From an uncultured SAR86 cluster bacterium (GTDB lineage Bacteria > Pseudomonadota > Gammaproteobacteria > Magnimaribacterales > D2472), in contig CACJKN010000001.1 in the NCBI GenBank assembly GCA_902594005.1, forward strand, positions 47,083 to 111,082: a stretch of DNA of 64,000 bases. The letters are read 5' to 3'. Both the position numbers and the translations under genes were made by a program. Shown here piece by piece: positions 27,153 through 34,254 of this stretch. Numbering within the stretch: the stretch's first letter is position 1; every line of letters starts with the position of its first letter. The notes below the pieces were generated by a model that was given only the letters and a program-made list of their open reading frames with translations, was not told the origin of the DNA and ran no database searches.

Positions 27153-27368
27153 GTGGGAAAGGATCACGCAAAACTTCTTAATCGCCTGCAAGAATTAAGG
27201 AAGCAAGCTGGATTAACTCAAGAAGAATTGTCTAATAGCGCAGAAGTTTCCAGAAAAAGTATAAATGCAATTGAGAATGGTGTTTATGTGCCCTCCACTG
27301 TACTTGCCTTAAAAATTGCTAGAACACTTAAATGCAAAGTAGAAGATCTTTTTAGGCTTCCTAATTGA
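27153..27368 (+). CDS. Small XRE/Cro-CI family transcriptional regulator
   Basis: This 71-residue single-domain helix-turn-helix protein begins at a GTG that directly follows the upstream stop. LNRLQELRKQAGLTQEELSN, AEVSRKSINAIENGVYVPS and TLKCKVEDLF are the five helices of the XRE fold. Small proteins of this type next to a multi-spanning membrane protein are common. Dyads at 26704-26728 and 27381-27400 flank its operon and are plausible binding sites. Confidence 0.85.
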   Translation: MGKDHAKLLNRLQELRKQAGLTQEELSNSAEVSRKSINAIENGVYVPSTVLALKIARTLKCKVEDLFRLPN

Positions 27369-27377
27369 AGGATAGCT

Positions 27378-27408
27378 TTGACTTAGAGTAATATCTAAGT
27401 TTTATAAT
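27378..27408 (+). promoter_or_regulatory. Candidate promoter with palindromic operator in the spacer
   Basis: TTGACT (27378-27383) and a perfect TATAAT (27403-27408) are separated by 19 bases. The spacer contains a perfect inverted repeat, ACTTAGA and TCTAAGT around GTAATA (27381-27400). It lies between the XRE regulator and the small membrane-protein operon, so repression by the XRE protein is plausible. The 19-base spacing is long for a housekeeping promoter. Confidence 0.5.
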
Positions 27409-27428
27409 ATTTTAAGTTTGGAGAATTT

Positions 27429-27584
27429 ATGAATAAAAAATCTAAATCTTCTTGGAATACTGGAACACTAATTGCAGTTGGTGTAGCTATAGGGGCAGGA
27501 CTGTTTGCTGCAACAAGTGAACCACTATGGATAGCTGTTGGCATCGGAATAGGTGCGGCTCTGAGTTTGAGGAATAGAAGGTAA
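27429..27584 (+). CDS. Small membrane protein, 51 residues
   Basis: The ATG at 27429 is preceded by a good GGAG ribosome-binding site and the promoter above. The product begins MNKKSKSSWNTG, followed by two glycine/alanine-rich hydrophobic stretches (LIAVGVAIGAGLF and LWIAVGIGIGAALS) and a basic tail LRNRR. The positive-outside-membrane pattern suggests a real small membrane protein of unknown function. Confidence 0.6.
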   Translation: MNKKSKSSWNTGTLIAVGVAIGAGLFAATSEPLWIAVGIGIGAALSLRNRR

Positions 27585-27589
27585 TAAAA

Positions 27590-27685
27590 ATGCAAACGCA
27601 TGTAAAAAGCTTTATTAGATCGATTGTTGTTAATGCAATTATGTGGGGCGTTATTTTTTATTTCTTTTTTGAGTTTATTTTTTGA
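27590..27685 (+). CDS. Very small hydrophobic protein, 31 residues
   Basis: This frame starts five bases after the previous stop (MQTHVKSFIRSI...) and is a single hydrophobic helix ending FFFEFIF. It lies in tight order between the 51-residue membrane protein and the lipoprotein gene. No recognisable family and no strong ribosome-binding site; it could be a spurious frame. Confidence 0.35.
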   Translation: MQTHVKSFIRSIVVNAIMWGVIFYFFFEFIF

Positions 27686-27688
27686 TCG

Positions 27689-28162
27689 TTGAATAGTTTT
27701 AGATTTAATTTTTTTTGCTCAATATTTGTTTTATCTTCATGTGTATCAAATACAGTAAATGTAAAACCAAATACTGAAGAGTATTCACAACTAGTTGGTA
27801 CGCCAGTATATATAAAAAGATCATCCGATAAAGATATTAATACTTTTGAGGATGAGTTAGATGAATGTATAAAAACATCTAATACTAGAGTAAATAGGTC
27901 TTCAAAAGTTGGCATTGGTTTTGGGTCGTATTTGGCATTAGGAGGGCTTTATATGATTGCAACTGCAAGTGGAGTCTTTGCTCCTATTTATGTTGCGGCA
28001 GGTACTGTAGGGGGCGTCTTGGGAGGCTCAACAATTTTTGTTACAAGGGCGACTAAGGAATTTAGAGAGTATTCCAGTCTTGAGAGTTGCTTAGAAAAAC
28101 AAGGACATGATGTTGTTTTTTATGATGATGGTAAAGCAAAAAAAGATAAAAGTGATCTTTAG
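27689..28162 (+). CDS. Small lipoprotein with glycine-rich membrane segment
   Basis: The frame opens with TTG at 27689, three bases after the preceding small frame. The signal peptide ends in VLSSC (lipobox), followed by a polar region and a Gly/Ala-rich hydrophobic segment (VGIGFGSYLALGGLYMIATA and GTVGGVLGGSTIFV). Two further Cys residues (DECIKTS and ESCLEKQG) may form a disulfide. Function unknown. Stop codons of this gene and the convergent cytochrome gene interleave in TTAG. Confidence 0.6.
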   Translation: MNSFRFNFFCSIFVLSSCVSNTVNVKPNTEEYSQLVGTPVYIKRSSDKDINTFEDELDECIKTSNTRVNRSSKVGIGFGSYLALGGLYMIATASGVFAPIYVAAGTVGGVLGGSTIFVTRATKEFREYSSLESCLEKQGHDVVFYDDGKAKKDKSDL

Positions 28163-29196
28163 TTTGGTAATTGAGTGATCCACTCTCTTACCATCTCAAC
28201 TGCTTCCTGATGGGTTAAAGCCCTGCCAGACTCTGGCATCATAATTCCAGGATCCATTGATTCCATTCTATAGAGCAAAATAGATTCATCAGGTTTGCCT
28301 GGGACTATAGAGTATTTGTTACCCCCGCTGCCCCTTCCTGTTGCTACAGGTTTTTTATAAATGCCTAAATTTATATCTCTTGTCTCTACTAAGCTTAGAT
28401 AAAGCCCGGTTGAGTTTGCATTGCCTGTTGGTGAGTGGCAGTGGCCACAATTTACATCTAGATAAGACCTTGCTCTATCATTAATATCTTTAGTTTCATC
28501 TCTCCAATCAACTGGTGATACTAAATCCTCCGGGAAACTATCAATTATTTCTTTTTTCATCCAATAGGCTAGCTGGTTAAAATCTCCTTCTTTAAAGCTA
28601 AAATCTTTATTTATGTTTTTTGCTTTTGGCCCTATTGGAGTAATTGCATCTTTAGCAGCATGGCATTCTTTACATTGATTAACGTTTGGGACTCTATATC
28701 GCACCTGCCTTTCGTCGCCCATAAAGTCTACCCAAGATGCATTAATAGTTTTTCCAGCTATTTTTTTATAGGCTTCATTTTGTTGCTCATTCCAAGCATA
28801 AGAAACCGCTTCCCAACCATCTTTTTTTCTCAACAGGAGCCGCGTCTCTAAAAGCTGTTTCCCAAGATCTGGATTCCTTTCATCAACTGGGTAATAAAAA
28901 GTTTTTATTAGTGCAGATCCTTCTGGAAAATTGAAAACCCAGTCTTTCACATATGATGCTTTGGTATTATTAGGAACATATACCCATCGTTGCTTATAAG
29001 AATAATCAGAAAATAATGTTGAAATCAGTTCATATGGAATAACTTTTTCATGTGGTTCTTGAGCGGAATCATCAAGAAAAAACTCAAATTCTGATAATTT
29101 ATCAGGAAAGGAGTCAGCTAAAATTAAATTATTATTAACTGAGAAAGTATTGGCGCTGAATATTAATAAAAATAAACAGCAAACTGCGTTTCTCAT
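28159..29196 (-). CDS. Secreted diheme c-type cytochrome-like protein (HNE_0200 / SO2930-type family)
   Basis: This 345-residue protein has a signal peptide (MRNAVCCLFLLIFSANTFS) and two heme-binding CxxCH motifs: QCKECHAAKD near residue 173 and NCGHCHSPTG near residue 250, with a distal-ligand candidate GIMMPESGRA. This is the family that co-occurs with a parallel beta-helix partner, which here lies five bases upstream. The function of the pair is unknown; periplasmic electron transfer is inferred from the hemes. Confidence 0.75.
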   Translation of the reverse strand: MRNAVCCLFLLIFSANTFSVNNNLILADSFPDKLSEFEFFLDDSAQEPHEKVIPYELISTLFSDYSYKQRWVYVPNNTKASYVKDWVFNFPEGSALIKTFYYPVDERNPDLGKQLLETRLLLRKKDGWEAVSYAWNEQQNEAYKKIAGKTINASWVDFMGDERQVRYRVPNVNQCKECHAAKDAITPIGPKAKNINKDFSFKEGDFNQLAYWMKKEIIDSFPEDLVSPVDWRDETKDINDRARSYLDVNCGHCHSPTGNANSTGLYLSLVETRDINLGIYKKPVATGRGSGGNKYSIVPGKPDESILLYRMESMDPGIMMPESGRALTHQEAVEMVREWITQLPN

Positions 29197-29201
29197 TTTT
29201 A

Positions 29202-30419
29202 TTAAAATGTTTCTATATTTATCTCTTTAAGAGGAGATATCTCTCCTTTAAAGTCATCTTTGTTTGTATTGGTTGGGTCAGAAAATCCGAGCATATATTT
29301 AATTGGCTTAATTGTAAGAAAGCTTGCATCCTCCTCAACAACAACAAGCTTCTCATCTTCTGGTTGACCAAATATTATTTGTGGCAGAGGAACAATGCCA
29401 TCCCAGAAGATATCTGGCATTTTTCCACCACTGATTTCATACAATGCTTTTGCTAAGTCACCTGTCTCAATATCGGGATCAAAGCCACTTGGTCCATAAG
29501 TATTTCCATGAACCTGAATATTTTTTGGGTGGGGATAATAGTTGGAATCATCTGTCTCATCACCATAAGAAACAATTGATAGGTTTACAGTTCCATTACC
29601 GCTCATAAGATTATTAAAAATTTCAACATCTGAATTTGCCATGATAATAATTCCTGTCCCTCTTGGAACCTCGCCAACAATATTTCCTTCGGGTGCAAAA
29701 TTATCTGTATCGTTATCAATAGATTTATTATCAAAGACTCTTATGTGATGCCCACCTTGTTGGGGCAGGTCTGGCAAGTCAAAAACTAAGATGCCGCCAG
29801 TGTTGTGGGAAGCTATATTGTTATATACATCTGCATAATATGAATTTTCAATCTCAATACCTGCTACGTTATATTGGGCAATGCTGTTTCTAACAATTAT
29901 ATTTTTTGATTGGCCTACATATATACCAGCATCTGAAGCTCCAATTGCAACACAACCATCAATTAGAACATCCTCTGATTCAACCGGATAAAACCCATAA
30001 GCTCCATTTGTGCTTTTAGGTCCACCAGTCCATTCAGTTTTAAGGTTTATCATGTTAATGCCTTTAGCCCCTATTACTTTTAGAGCATCTCCTTTTGCAT
30101 CGAGTATTGAAAAATCCCTGAGGGTAACTCTGTCTGACGTAACGAGTAAGCCTTGAGCACCAGATTGTTGATTTTTAAAATCTAAAATTGTGTTGACGAT
30201 ACCCTCACCTTTTACAATAACGCCATTTACATCAAGAGATAATCCGTCTTCAAGCTCATAATAGCCACTTCTGATTGTTAAAGTGTCGCCCTCTTCCATT
30301 AGAATCAATGCTTCCTGCAGTCTTTCTTGAGCATTGGGGCCTGGCTCTATATAAACGTCTTTTGCATAAAGGTTAAGAGCAAATAATAAAGGAATAGAAA
30401 AGAAGAGAACTCTTTTCAT
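29202..30419 (-). CDS. Secreted parallel beta-helix repeat protein (partner of the diheme cytochrome)
   Basis: This 405-residue protein starts at the ATG at 30419, giving signal peptide MKRVLFFSIPLLFALNLYA; a longer frame from 30476 lacks a sensible N-terminus. Repeats such as NMINLKTEWTGG, SEDVLIDGCVAIGASDAGIYVGQ, KNIIVRNSIAQYNVAGIEIENS and ADVYNNIASHNTGGILVF are the rungs of a right-handed beta-helix of the NosD/CASH type. The NosD resemblance makes a metal or cofactor-assembly role possible but unproven. A cysteine-rich mini frame lies just upstream. Confidence 0.78.
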   Translation of the reverse strand: MKRVLFFSIPLLFALNLYAKDVYIEPGPNAQERLQEALILMEEGDTLTIRSGYYELEDGLSLDVNGVIVKGEGIVNTILDFKNQQSGAQGLLVTSDRVTLRDFSILDAKGDALKVIGAKGINMINLKTEWTGGPKSTNGAYGFYPVESEDVLIDGCVAIGASDAGIYVGQSKNIIVRNSIAQYNVAGIEIENSYYADVYNNIASHNTGGILVFDLPDLPQQGGHHIRVFDNKSIDNDTDNFAPEGNIVGEVPRGTGIIIMANSDVEIFNNLMSGNGTVNLSIVSYGDETDDSNYYPHPKNIQVHGNTYGPSGFDPDIETGDLAKALYEISGGKMPDIFWDGIVPLPQIIFGQPEDEKLVVVEEDASFLTIKPIKYMLGFSDPTNTNKDDFKGEISPLKEINIETF

Positions 30420-30432
30420 GTTTTTCAAATTT

Positions 30433-30480
30433 TTACTTTGAGCAGCAGGAGCACTCGCAGCAATCGCAACAATCACACAT
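30433..30480 (-). CDS. Cysteine-rich leader peptide candidate, 15 residues (8 Cys)
   Basis: The minus-strand ATG at 30480 opens MCDCCDCCECSCCSK-stop, ending 13 bases before the beta-helix gene start. A TATAAT hexamer lies about eight bases upstream of the ATG (minus strand), so the message could be leaderless or nearly so, and no Shine-Dalgarno sequence is visible. It is too short for homology detection. It may be a translated metal- or cysteine-sensing leader, a metallopeptide, or chance. Confidence 0.4.
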   Translation of the reverse strand: MCDCCDCCECSCCSK

Positions 30481-30503
30481 GGTTGAATTATATACTAACT
30501 TGG

Positions 30504-30992
30504 TTATGTATTGAACGCTTCTCTTTTGCTTGTGATCAAATAGTAAATAACAGATAAGATAAGGGCTGATAACATAACTTGTGGGCCTATTAGCTCGAAC
30601 AAAGTAAAGGTACATGCTCCTAAAATAAATAAATAACCTATTTCTTTTTTGCTTCCAATTAAGCCCTGTCTAAGCGCAGCCTTAAAAATAAAATAATTTA
30701 CAGGCAAATATAGCAAAACTCCTGTTATGGCTCCCGGGCTAAAATCTAAGAAGTAGAAACTGAAAAAAACATGAAAGAAAGCATTAACTATCTGCGTGGT
30801 CATCAAAAAAAATAGAATAATATGTGCGCTCGGCTTATTTCTCTTAATAGAGTGCAAAAAAATCATTATCAACAAGACTGTTAAAAGCCTTATAAGGACT
30901 TCTTCTGTTGATAAAGGATTGTTATCTAGAAAGTATGAAAGCCGCCATTGTCTGAAATTAAAAATTATATGTTCTTCAAAATGATGAATCAC
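30504..30992 (-). CDS. HXXEE-domain membrane protein
   Basis: The frame from the GTG at 30992 gives 162 residues starting VIHHFEEHIIF, the HxxEE motif, followed by four or five membrane helices with conserved His (FFHVFFSFYF). In this family the motif is normally preceded by a hydrophobic LxPLxxxxH stretch. The same frame continues upstream as LIILSPLVYV with no ATG, GTG or TTG, up to an ATA at 31037 that overlaps the preceding stop. The true start is therefore uncertain. Function unknown. Confidence 0.65.
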   Translation of the reverse strand: MIHHFEEHIIFNFRQWRLSYFLDNNPLSTEEVLIRLLTVLLIMIFLHSIKRNKPSAHIILFFLMTTQIVNAFFHVFFSFYFLDFSPGAITGVLLYLPVNYFIFKAALRQGLIGSKKEIGYLFILGACTFTLFELIGPQVMLSALILSVIYYLITSKREAFNT

Positions 30993-31033
30993 ATATACAA
31001 GAGGGCTTAATATTATAAGGTTTTTAAATTCTT

Positions 31034-31471
31034 TTATTGATCTTTTCTCTTAAAATAAAGCTTCATTGATCGGCCATCTTCTTCAGAAGGCGTTTCCCAA
31101 ACTAGAAACCCATTTTCAATACTTATCGGCAAGGGTTCTGAATTGTTATTGTCACAAGTGAAGGTGCCAGCACTTGGGTTGATTGAACACATGGTTTTTT
31201 CACCAAAAGCTTCTATCTCGACTTTGTTGTCTACAATGTCTAAGATAGGGATCATGTTTGCGATCATTCCACACATTGCGGAGCCCATTCCCATAGCAAG
31301 AGCAGCACCAAATGGATTTTCATCCAAATCATCTGTCACATCTGCCATCATTGTGCTTTGGCATGACTGAGTCGTTAGCTCATTATCAATAACCCAAAGC
31401 CCCTCATAAGGAGAACTGTTTGAGCAGCCAAGAATTGAAAAGCTTATTATGATTGCTAATATTTTTTTCAT
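31034..31471 (-). CDS. Small lipoprotein of unknown function
   Basis: This 145-residue protein has a signal peptide ending SILGC (lipobox, Cys16). The mature part begins SSPYEGLWVIDNEL, followed by Cys pairs in TQSCQST, GSAMCGMI, KTMCSIN and TFTCDNN and a C-terminal lipocalin-like LVWETPSEEDGRSMKLYFKRK. The pattern resembles small beta-barrel lipoproteins, but I recognise no family. Confidence 0.6.
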   Translation of the reverse strand: MKKILAIIISFSILGCSNSSPYEGLWVIDNELTTQSCQSTMMADVTDDLDENPFGAALAMGMGSAMCGMIANMIPILDIVDNKVEIEAFGEKTMCSINPSAGTFTCDNNNSEPLPISIENGFLVWETPSEEDGRSMKLYFKRKDQ

Positions 31472-31539
31472 TTTGTGACTATAACTAATTTTTGCTGAAA
31501 ATTCACTTCAGTCTTTAGAAGCAAAGCTTTAATTGAATT

Positions 31540-31992
31540 TCAATCAGCTTTTATGGTCTGGGCACCAACATCTGCAGCAATAGAGTTTGGAACAAGCATA
31601 GTTAAAGCATAGTGAGTTATTTTCCATTCTCCGCTTATTAGATGAACAACGCCCGTGCCTCTGCAATGTCCCAACTTTTCATTAAAAAGTATTTCATCAA
31701 ACCAACGAATATCGCCGCCTCCTTCCCAATTGCGCTCGATGACTTCGTAAGTCCAGCCGTGTCCATCTGCAAAGGCTGGTTTAGCGTAGGATTTAAATTC
31801 TTGTATATTCCAGCGTTCGGTTTTGTCTGTACCTAAAAACACAGCATCTAAACTATAACGATCAAAATATGCCTCAAAATTTCCCTTATGTGCATCTTCG
31901 TGGAGACCATCTAACAATGCATCGATATTTGTCTGATCTTCTGCATTAGTATTAAAAACTATTAAAAAACTTACTAATATTAATTGTTTCAT
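31540..31992 (-). CDS. Secreted NTF2-like (SnoaL/DUF4440) protein
   Basis: This 150-residue protein has a signal peptide (MKQLILVSFLIVFNTNA). The mature domain opens IDALLDGLHEDAHKGNFEAYFDRYSLDA-type alpha helices followed by beta strands (GHCRGTGVVHLISGEWKITHYALTMLVPN), the cone-shaped NTF2 fold used by many small binding proteins and isomerases. No catalytic role can be deduced. Confidence 0.68.
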   Translation of the reverse strand: MKQLILVSFLIVFNTNAEDQTNIDALLDGLHEDAHKGNFEAYFDRYSLDAVFLGTDKTERWNIQEFKSYAKPAFADGHGWTYEVIERNWEGGGDIRWFDEILFNEKLGHCRGTGVVHLISGEWKITHYALTMLVPNSIAADVGAQTIKAD

Positions 31993-31999
31993 TTTCTGT

Positions 32000-32287
32000 T
32001 TAAGTTATTAATTTAGGTATTATCCCCAATTGGGAAAGGATGCCAAAAATAATTAATAATATAATGCTAGCGGGTATTTGAAGATTTTTCTTTTCCACCC
32101 AATCAAATGAGTATTCTGTTAGTTTTCTTATCCATTTATCAGCTTTATCCATTAACTTTATAGCTTTTCTTGTCCATTTGTCGGTCGCATCAATTAGTAG
32201 CAGAGAAAGTACAGCGATGATAAGCCAGATAAACCCATTTAAGATCATGTCTATAATCCAACCAACTGCTATCCAATTCATTTCCAT
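32000..32287 (-). CDS. Small membrane protein, unknown
   Basis: This 95-residue protein has an N-terminal membrane segment (IAVGWIIDMILNGFIWLIIAVLSLLLI), an amphipathic basic linker with repeated KW/RK units (DKWTRKAIKLMDKADKWIRKL) and a second membrane segment (IPASIILLIIFGILSQLGII). No family recognised. It is the last native-looking gene before the GC-rich cassette begins at 32329. Confidence 0.55.
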   Translation of the reverse strand: MEMNWIAVGWIIDMILNGFIWLIIAVLSLLLIDATDKWTRKAIKLMDKADKWIRKLTEYSFDWVEKKNLQIPASIILLIIFGILSQLGIIPKLIT

Positions 32288-32328
32288 TATCAGATTATGG
32301 CATAAGTTAAAATAACTGAATGTTAAAT

Positions 32329-32346
32329 CTATTCGACGGTGACGGA
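32329..32346 (-). repeat. glmS 3'-end remnant C (SVTVE-stop, GC-rich codons)
   Basis: Minus-strand codons TCC GTC ACC GTC GAA TAG encode SVTVE-stop, the last residues of GlmS, in synonyms different from the resident gene (TCA GTG ACT GTG GAA TAA at 36738). A 13-codon frame opens at 32370 (MITTRRKQSVTVE). It marks the glmS-distal border of the sulfotransferase cassette. Confidence 0.65.
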
Positions 32347-32371
32347 TTGTTTTCGTCGTGTCGTGATCATG

Positions 32372-33070
32372 CTAACGCTCGTAACCCATTGCATCGAACT
32401 CGATCCTGCAGTTCTTATATATTTGGTCCTTTACTTTCTGCGACAACAGCTCGGATGCAGGCCTTCTGTTAGTTCGGAATTTGTGTTTGGTTTGTGGATA
32501 GTGCGCGACAATATCAAATTCAAGCCTGTCGCCGAGAGTTGTGAGGTCTTCCTGCATATTGTCAAAATTGACAATGAAATCGACAATAGGTTTTTCACCG
32601 TCTGAATAGGTTGGGTAATTGACGTAATACTTCTTCTTCAGAACACGCTCAAGCTCCTTGTCAAAACTCCAGTTCTTTTTTCCGCGCGCATGATAATAGA
32701 TATGTGATACAACCTTTTCGTACGGATGCCTTTCGATCGAAAAAGTGAAGTAATCATCGTAAGTTTTTTTGCCGACGTACTCGCGAATCGCAACAGCCGG
32801 CATATGATTGAAAAACTTGCCACGGCGTCTGGCGCGTAAAAATTTCATCTTGCGTGCCTTTATCATATCGCGATATCGCTGCTCTCCAAGACCACCGTAG
32901 TTCTGAGGTAACGTGCCGCCCATGTCCAGCCTGACGAGTTCGTCTTCAAACGATATCGGAGTGATGATGTCATCGGGACCACAGACTTGGCTCAGACTAA
33001 CCTCCATGCTTGTGCCCGAGGTTTTACGGGTCTTTACGAAAATAAACTTCTTTGCATGGCTAACGATCAT
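32372..33070 (-). CDS. Sulfotransferase family protein (GC-rich cassette)
   Basis: This 232-residue protein begins MIVSHAKKFIFVKTRKTSGTSMEVSLSQ, where KTRKTSGTS is the 5'-phosphosulfate loop of PAPS-dependent sulfotransferases of the carbohydrate type. IERHPYEKVVSHIYYH carries the 3'-phosphate-binding Arg and Ser-like region. GC content is clearly above neighbouring genes. It overlaps the next sulfotransferase by 11 bases, so the two form one unit; sulfation of surface polysaccharide or lipid is inferred. Confidence 0.72.
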   Translation of the reverse strand: MIVSHAKKFIFVKTRKTSGTSMEVSLSQVCGPDDIITPISFEDELVRLDMGGTLPQNYGGLGEQRYRDMIKARKMKFLRARRRGKFFNHMPAVAIREYVGKKTYDDYFTFSIERHPYEKVVSHIYYHARGKKNWSFDKELERVLKKKYYVNYPTYSDGEKPIVDFIVNFDNMQEDLTTLGDRLEFDIVAHYPQTKHKFRTNRRPASELLSQKVKDQIYKNCRIEFDAMGYER

Positions 33071-33863
33071 TGGTTGCTCTGCTGATTCGACTAAGTCCTT
33101 TCTTGCGCCGATAGATAGCTATTTTTCTCGAAGCATCAATGGGTTGCGAAATTCTCTGCCAAAAACGTTTTTTCTCCGGATACCAACTGTTAGATTTATC
33201 CGGTAAAACGCCGTCCAGAACAACTTCCCAATCCGGCGATGATTCGTATCCACAACCGACCAGATCTGGTGTCATTGTGCCGTGGATTGACTGCTGTTGA
33301 ACGATGCGACCGAGATGTTTTCGCCAGACACCGACACTGGTCGGCTCAATAGGACGGACGCCACGCATTGCAACCTTTGACTTTTCAGACACTTGCGCGT
33401 GTTCATGGTACTCAGAAAATTTGTGTTGTTTCTCAAGCCATGGAAATTTTGCAGTGATTTGGCTTTGTGTGGCGTCAGGGTTATTTACGAAATCCTCGTA
33501 CCGGATATTGAGAAAACGATCGTGGCCGAACAATGGGCGTGCACAGGCATGCAATTCACGCCAAAGCCTAATGTTCGAGTAGTACATATCCTTGCTCTTA
33601 CCGTGCCGGCTAACGATGACATCACGCGGATCGCGCGTTACGTAAATGACATAGAGATTAGGATCGTCGATGACTCCTGGCATGTACAACGTATCTTTGG
33701 GTCGTTTCGTGATAACCACATCGTTGTTTTTTGCGGTTACGAGGTGAAAGCGAATCTCATGGTCATAATGCTTGTTTGTCCGAAAACAGGTGACCATCGC
33801 CTCGTGCAAGAGAGTAGTACCGGATCGCGGCGAGCAGGCAACAATGTGAATGTGCTTAAATAT
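33060..33863 (-). CDS. PAPS-dependent sulfotransferase (start unresolved)
   Basis: The first conventional start is TTG at 33809, but the same frame continues upstream to encode the essential 5'-phosphosulfate loop: HIHIVACSPRSGTTLLHEAM (PRSGTT). The frame runs back to an ATA at 33863, preceded by GGGAG at ribosome-binding distance and by an in-frame TGA. Downstream, VIYVTRDPRDVIVSRHGKS is the 3'-phosphate-binding motif. I set the start at 33863 to include the loop. GC content is about 58% in a sampled 60-base line (35 of 60). Confidence 0.7.
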   Translation of the reverse strand: MFKHIHIVACSPRSGTTLLHEAMVTCFRTNKHYDHEIRFHLVTAKNNDVVITKRPKDTLYMPGVIDDPNLYVIYVTRDPRDVIVSRHGKSKDMYYSNIRLWRELHACARPLFGHDRFLNIRYEDFVNNPDATQSQITAKFPWLEKQHKFSEYHEHAQVSEKSKVAMRGVRPIEPTSVGVWRKHLGRIVQQQSIHGTMTPDLVGCGYESSPDWEVVLDGVLPDKSNSWYPEKKRFWQRISQPIDASRKIAIYRRKKGLSRISRATNDR

Positions 33864-33930
33864 ACGTCAACTCCCTAGTGCGCCGTAACAGAGTGGAATT
33901 AACCCGACCCTCATTTGTATTCATTTTTAT

Positions 33931-33948
33931 TCATTCAACAGTAACGGA
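33931..33948 (-). repeat. glmS 3'-end remnant B (SVTVE-stop)
   Basis: Minus-strand codons TCC GTT ACT GTT GAA TGA encode SVTVE-stop with a third codon set and a third stop codon. A 28-residue open frame from 34017 ends in it. It separates the sulfotransferase cassette from the nuclease cassette. Confidence 0.65.
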
Positions 33949-34020
33949 GTAAGGTGAACCGATCTTCCATTCATCACTTTTTCTGCGGTGTTTTAAAGAA
34001 TCTATATTTGATTGCATATC

Positions 34021-34248
34021 TTACCCGTCAGCCCCAAAGAAACCATCACCATCGTCACTATCATCACTTGATTCACCCTCTTCATCTATTCTATTTTCAA
34101 TATCTCTGTCGTCTTGAAAGATATTAGTGGCGATTATGGTTGTTATTGCTAGCATTGGCATGGTGTAAACCATGGCATTAGTCATAATTGCAATTGCATA
34201 TGTTGGTATCGCAATTATTAAAACTTTTTTTATAAGATTTTTTTTCAT
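34021..34248 (-). CDS. Small membrane protein with acidic tail
   Basis: This 75-residue protein has a basic N-terminus (MKKNLIKKV), two hydrophobic segments (LIIAIPTYAIAIM and VYTMPMLAITTIIATN) and an acidic, Asp/Ser/Gly-rich tail (EEGESSDDSDDGDG). No family recognised. It lies six bases downstream of the Mrr-like gene and so probably belongs to the same cassette operon. Confidence 0.5.
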   Translation of the reverse strand: MKKNLIKKVLIIAIPTYAIAIMTNAMVYTMPMLAITTIIATNIFQDDRDIENRIDEEGESSDDSDDGDGFFGADG

Positions 34249-34254
34249 ACTTTA

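Noticed and set aside
31500-31520. Possible fifth VTVE-stop remnant (plus-strand TTCACTTCAGTC)
   Set aside because: The required GTn-ACn-GTn codons followed by a stop are not present in any frame.
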